Assembly: GCA_030599705.1 (NCBI GenBank)
Contig: JAUVNM010000008.1
Span: 1 to 16,722, forward strand
Length of the DNA stretch: 16,722 nucleotides
Reading direction: 5' to 3'
Origin: Gammaproteobacteria bacterium
Lineage (GTDB): Bacteria > Pseudomonadota > Gammaproteobacteria > UBA9214
The notes beneath the pieces were generated by a model, which saw only the letters and a list, made by a program, of their open reading frames with translations, searched no databases and had not been told where the DNA came from. Numbering within the stretch: the stretch's first letter is position 1; every line of letters starts with the position of its first letter. The translations under genes were made by a program, and so were the position numbers. Shown here piece after piece: positions 13,260 through 16,722 of this stretch.

Positions 13260-16187
13260 TCATGAGCGGTCTGCGTCGGTCCCCGGCGCAAAACCGCGGC
13301 GCAGGGTGTTCTCGGTGATGCATACCGGGTCCATGAATTGCTTGAGATAGTCTGAACCGCCCGCCTTGCTGCCTGCCCCGCTCAATTTAAAACCGCCGAA
13401 GGGCTGGCGCGCTACCAGGGCACCGGTGATCTTGCGGTTCAGGTACAGGTTGCCGACCTGAAAGCGTTCACGGGCACGCTCCAGGTGCGCTGGCCGGCGC
13501 GAATACACACCGCCGGTCAATGCATAGCAGGTGTCATTGGCCAGCGCCAGGGCGTGCTCAAAGTCATCGGCGCGCAACACCGCCGTGACCGGACCGAAGA
13601 TCTCCTCCTGTGCCAGCGGGTCATCCGGCGCCACCCCGACAAACACCGCCGGTGAAATATAAAATCCGTCATCCGGCAGGTCGGTGCGCCTTTCGGTAAC
13701 CAGCTGCGCGACCTGTTTTCCCTGTTCTATAACGCCCTGGATACGACCATGCGCCACTGCATCGATGACCGGCCCGAAGACACTGCCTGGCTCGCGCGGA
13801 TCACCGATGTTCAGGCTGTGCGCAGCATCCCGCAGACGTTCCACGAACACATCATGGATGCGCCGGTGCACGATAATGCGCGAGGCGGCGCTGCACTTCT
13901 GCCCCTGGTAACCGAAGGCCGACTGGAGCACCCCCGGCACGGCATCGTCAAGGTCGGCATCCGCATCGATGATAATGGCGTTCTTGCCGCCCATCTCGGC
14001 AATCACGCGCTTCACGTGTCCCTGTCCGTCGGCGACCCGTGCCCCCGCCTCCAGCAGGCGGGTGCCAACGTCGCGGGAACCGGTAAAGGCGATAATGCTG
14101 ACATCCGGGTGTGCCGCCAGGTGCGCCCCGACATCCTCCCCGGAACCGGGCAGGAAATTGACCACGCCCGGCGGCAACCCGGCTGCCTGCAGCAGTTCCA
14201 TGAAACGTGCAGCGATCACCGGCGTCAGCGAGGACGGTTTCAGGACAGCGGTATTACCGGTGACCAGCGTTGCCCCCAGCATGCCGGTCAGGATGGCCAG
14301 CGGGAAGTTCCACGGAGCGATCACCAGACCAACCCCGCGCGGGCGCTGTGTCAGTTCATTGTGTTCCCCGTCAACGCTAATGACCTGCCCGGCGGCAAGC
14401 CGTTCCGCCTCGTTTGCATAATAATTCAGGAAATCGATGGCCTCGCAGACATCGGCATCGGCCTCGCGCCAGTGCTTGCCCGCCTCGAGTATCTGCCAGG
14501 CGGAAAACCGGTCACGCTGTTCGGTCAGCAGGTTGGCGACGCGGCGCAAGTAGCCGGCACGCTCCGTGGCCGGCAACCGGCTCCAGCCCGGAAACGCCTG
14601 CTGCGCGGCCGCGAGCGCCTGGTCGGCCTGGATACGGTTGGCCGCGGCAGCGATGCCGATCACTTCATCCGGGCGGGCGGGATTGATGGACGTGATACGC
14701 CCGGCGCCGCTGACCGGATCACCGCCGATGATAAGCGGGTACTCCTGTCCCAGCTCATCAGTGACCTTGCGCAGCGCAGCACCCAGGGCACTGCGTTCAC
14801 CGGAATGGCTAAACCGGTGCACCGGCTGGTTACGGAAGGCGGGCGCCGGCGCCTGCGGCTTCTCCGCGACCCAGGGGACCGGCCGGACCAGTACCTCTTC
14901 ATCCGGACCGGTGGCGACCATGCCGCTGTCGAGAATCGTCTGGCCGGAGGTGTTTTCCAGCAGGCGGCGCACCAGATAGGCCATGCCGGGCAGGGTCTCG
15001 CCATACGGCACATAGACGCGCAGGCGGTAGCCGAGATCAACAAGCGCACGCTTGAGTTCGTCCGCCATGCCATAGAGCATCTGGAACTCGAAGTCGTCCC
15101 GGGACAGGCCGGCTTGCTCTGCCCGTGCCATGGCATGGGCGAGGCTGCGTACGTTGTGGGTCGCAACTGCCGGCGTAACGACCGCGTGATGTGCGAACAA
15201 CAGATCCAGGCAGTCTTCAAAACTGGCGTCGGTCTGCGGCTTGTGTTCCCACACCGGCAGCTCCCAGCCATGCTGGCGTGCGATCACCGTTTCATAGTCC
15301 CAGTAGGCTCCGCGTACCAGGCGCACCTGCACCGGGGTGCCGCGCTCGCCGGCCCAGTCGATCAGCCATTGCAGATCATCCCGGGTCTCGCGCAGATAGG
15401 TCTGCATGGCGATGCCGGCATGCGGCCAGTCGCGGAATTCCGGTTCCATCAGCATCTTCATGAAACACTGCAGTACGATATGCCGGAAATCGTACTGCTC
15501 CATATCGAAGGTGACATGGGCCCCGCAATCACGGGCTGCCAGCAGGATGGGCCGCAGGCGTTGCCGAATCTGTGCGACGCTGCTCGCCGGGTCCAGCGGA
15601 TTGATCTGTGAATACAATGACGAGAGTTTCAGCGCAATGTGTGGCTGGCCATGGACCCCGTCATCGGCGCCGCTATCCCGCAACCCCTGTAGTAATGACA
15701 GGTAGGCCTGCTGGTAATGGTCGGCTTCACGCTCGCTGACCACGGCCTCGCCCAGCAGGTCCAGGCTGTACTGCATGCCCTGGCTGCGCAGCCGGACGAT
15801 GGTATCGAGCGCATGCTGCAGGTGACTGCCACCCATGAAGCGTCGCGCCAGGCCGCGCAACGTGGCCCGCACCAGTGGCGCCGCGATGTGCACGGCCCAG
15901 GGGGCAGCGCTATGGCGCAGGCCCCAGCCGGTAAAAACCGGCCACGGCAGCTCGGTATCAGTGAAGTATTCTTTCAGGTGGGCGACGAGTTCGTCATCAT
16001 CCTGCAGGGCCGGCAGTACATCGATAAATCGCAGCGCCTGGATACGGAACCCGGGATCGGCAATGGCACGGTCTATCAGCAGATTCAGCCAGGCCAGCCG
16101 GGGTTTTTGTTCAGCGGCACGGGCCGCTTCCAGCAAGCGGGTCCCGTATTGCTGGATACGCTCCTCTATGGCCGTAACCGCGCTCAA
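13260..16187 (-). CDS. putA: Bifunctional proline dehydrogenase / L-glutamate gamma-semialdehyde dehydrogenase
   Basis: PutA oxidises proline to glutamate in two steps: an FAD-dependent proline dehydrogenase feeding electrons to the quinone pool, then an NAD-dependent aldehyde dehydrogenase. The 975-residue product fits the short type-A architecture without the N-terminal ribbon-helix-helix DNA-binding domain of E. coli PutA, so self-repression is not expected. PRODH motifs are DMEQYDFRHI (228-237), RLVRGAYWDYE (289-299) and YVPYGE with YLVRRLLEN (392-412). ALDH motifs are APWNFPLAI (624-632), FTGSRDVG (701-708), Glu731 in EMGGKN, catalytic Cys765 in GQKCSA, EEIFGPV (861-867) and QPFGGFKLSGAGSKAGG (928-944). 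The start is TTG at 16187, overlapping the stop of the preceding gene (TTGA). The protein should associate peripherally with the inner membrane. Confidence 0.96.
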   Translation of the reverse strand: MSAVTAIEERIQQYGTRLLEAARAAEQKPRLAWLNLLIDRAIADPGFRIQALRFIDVLPALQDDDELVAHLKEYFTDTELPWPVFTGWGLRHSAAPWAVHIAAPLVRATLRGLARRFMGGSHLQHALDTIVRLRSQGMQYSLDLLGEAVVSEREADHYQQAYLSLLQGLRDSGADDGVHGQPHIALKLSSLYSQINPLDPASSVAQIRQRLRPILLAARDCGAHVTFDMEQYDFRHIVLQCFMKMLMEPEFRDWPHAGIAMQTYLRETRDDLQWLIDWAGERGTPVQVRLVRGAYWDYETVIARQHGWELPVWEHKPQTDASFEDCLDLLFAHHAVVTPAVATHNVRSLAHAMARAEQAGLSRDDFEFQMLYGMADELKRALVDLGYRLRVYVPYGETLPGMAYLVRRLLENTSGQTILDSGMVATGPDEEVLVRPVPWVAEKPQAPAPAFRNQPVHRFSHSGERSALGAALRKVTDELGQEYPLIIGGDPVSGAGRITSINPARPDEVIGIAAAANRIQADQALAAAQQAFPGWSRLPATERAGYLRRVANLLTEQRDRFSAWQILEAGKHWREADADVCEAIDFLNYYANEAERLAAGQVISVDGEHNELTQRPRGVGLVIAPWNFPLAILTGMLGATLVTGNTAVLKPSSLTPVIAARFMELLQAAGLPPGVVNFLPGSGEDVGAHLAAHPDVSIIAFTGSRDVGTRLLEAGARVADGQGHVKRVIAEMGGKNAIIIDADADLDDAVPGVLQSAFGYQGQKCSAASRIIVHRRIHDVFVERLRDAAHSLNIGDPREPGSVFGPVIDAVAHGRIQGVIEQGKQVAQLVTERRTDLPDDGFYISPAVFVGVAPDDPLAQEEIFGPVTAVLRADDFEHALALANDTCYALTGGVYSRRPAHLERARERFQVGNLYLNRKITGALVARQPFGGFKLSGAGSKAGGSDYLKQFMDPVCITENTLRRGFAPGTDADRS

Positions 16188-16600
16188 CGCTTTGTCTGCG
16201 ACCAGCTGCCGCTGCGTCCGCTGAAACTCAACAGGCGGTCACTGGTGACCAGCAGCGCGGAATAGTCCTGCACCTCGGCGCTGACGAGCTCTTCGCTGGC
16301 GATGCGGCGGATACTCTGCCAGCCACCGGAAAAACTGCCGATCCCGGCATAGCGCTGGTTGGTGACCACGATGGCGACACCGTTTGCGACATACTTGTCG
16401 AGGATTTTTTCCTTGGCACTAATACGAAGATCAAAAAACTGCCCGGTCTGGGCATTGCTGGCAACAATCTTGTCATCTTCCTGGAACAGGTAGATGGCCT
16501 TGGCGACGTTTTCCTCTGCACTAACCGGGACGGGCGCAGCCAGCAATGCGGCGGCAATCACGAGCACTGCCGTGAAACTCGGGGTACGAGAAAGCTGCAT
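16184..16600 (-). CDS. Small exported protein of unknown function, coupled to putA
   Basis: I do not recognise this 138-residue product. It begins with a signal peptide (MQLSRTPSF, hydrophobic TAVLVIAAALLAAPVPV, cleavage near VSA-EE at about 28), so it is exported. The mature chain has no cysteine and looks all-beta. It carries an internal repeat: VVTNQRYAGIGSFSGGWQS and LVTSDRLLSFSGRSGSWSQ share the pattern VT-x-x-R, FSG and W-x-S. An earlier IYLFQEDDKIVASNAQTGQF may be a third, diverged unit, so a few blades of a propeller-like sheet are conceivable. The ATG at 16600 is preceded by aggac at slightly long spacing. Its TGA overlaps the TTG start of putA, implying co-translation although one product is exported and the other cytosolic. 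Confidence 0.8.
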   Translation of the reverse strand: MQLSRTPSFTAVLVIAAALLAAPVPVSAEENVAKAIYLFQEDDKIVASNAQTGQFFDLRISAKEKILDKYVANGVAIVVTNQRYAGIGSFSGGWQSIRRIASEELVSAEVQDYSALLVTSDRLLSFSGRSGSWSQTKR

Positions 16601-16634
16601 GGGTTGCGTCCTGGTGCGTGACTGGCTTGACTAC

Positions 16635-16662
16635 AGTCTAGACCAGTTCGGGTGGCTCGCAA
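16635..16662 (-). promoter_or_regulatory. Candidate promoter of the exported protein-putA operon
   Basis: On the minus strand TTGCGA (16657-16662) and TAGACT (16635-16640) are separated by 16 bp. Each matches the sigma70 consensus at 4/6. Position is suitable, about 35 nt before the start codon, but the match is modest. Confidence 0.3.
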
Positions 16663-16701
16663 CAGCTTGCAGGTGCAGGCAAATGGACGGGGTATCAGGT
16701 C

Positions 16702-16722
16702 GTAGGAGCGGGCTTGGCCGCG
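16702..16722 (+). repeat. REP-like sequence cut by the window edge
   Basis: GTAGGA is followed by gcgggcttggccgcg, in which gcgg/ccgc can pair. The head and hairpin layout match family 1 and the REP class common in gammaproteobacteria. The 3' end is outside the window. Confidence 0.6.

Noticed and set aside
13749..15611. 620-codon open frame on the plus strand inside putA
   Set aside because: It lies entirely opposite the convincing PutA frame, has no recognisable motif, and is a by-product of GC-rich codon use in the real gene.

Overview
The window reads as a chromosomal segment of a GC-rich gammaproteobacterium. The evidence is the rsmA/apaG/apaH trio in its usual order, the lgt-thyA-folA run, close similarity of ThyA and DHFR to the enterobacterial forms, and an LAB_N/ArnT-type lipid A cluster. 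I cannot place it below class; it is compatible with a Chromatiales-like or similar environmental lineage. No tRNA, rRNA, CRISPR array, transposase or phage gene is visible. Most of the window is core genome, and the accessory signal sits in the intergenic repeats and a few exported proteins of unknown role.

Layout. At the left edge a leftward gene begins (1-26, only its first codons), followed by an AT-richer divergent spacer. Then come rsmA (+), two small leftward genes interposed between rsmA and apaG, and apaG-apaH (+) behind a good sigma70-type promoter. apaH converges on a six-gene leftward operon (8129 to 3392). In transcription order this is a GT2 glycosyltransferase, a free-standing LAB_N membrane protein, an ArnT/PMT-type glycosyltransferase, lgt, thyA and folA, with 4-nt overlaps at two junctions. 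The first three genes form a plausible lipid A or envelope glycan decoration cassette: a sugar is loaded on a polyprenyl phosphate and then transferred in the periplasm. lgt adds lipoprotein maturation, and thyA-folA supplies dTMP and recycles the folate. 

Divergent from this operon is a long SSP411/YyaL-type thioredoxin-domain protein (8365-10437), overlapped by a small Cys-containing protein of unknown function. A 201-bp inverted-repeat element overlaps the stop codon of that second gene. Four leftward genes or units follow: a DUF3617-like secreted protein, a secreted metzincin-like protein whose catalytic glutamate is replaced by glycine, a type-A bifunctional PutA, and a small exported protein whose stop overlaps the putA start.

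Repeats. Two families of short REP-like hairpins lie between genes. Family 1 (GTAGGA, 6-bp stem, CCC-type loop, stem, GAA) occurs at the apaH/folA and GT2/yyaL junctions, with compensatory stem changes between copies. Family 2 (TGTAGGG plus an 8-bp stem) occurs as an inverted pair inside the 10834-11034 element. A related REP begins at the right edge. No complete new defence or mobile system is visible. The most unusual items are the E-to-G pseudo-metzincin, the 10834-11034 element, and the two TTGA-coupled gene pairs.
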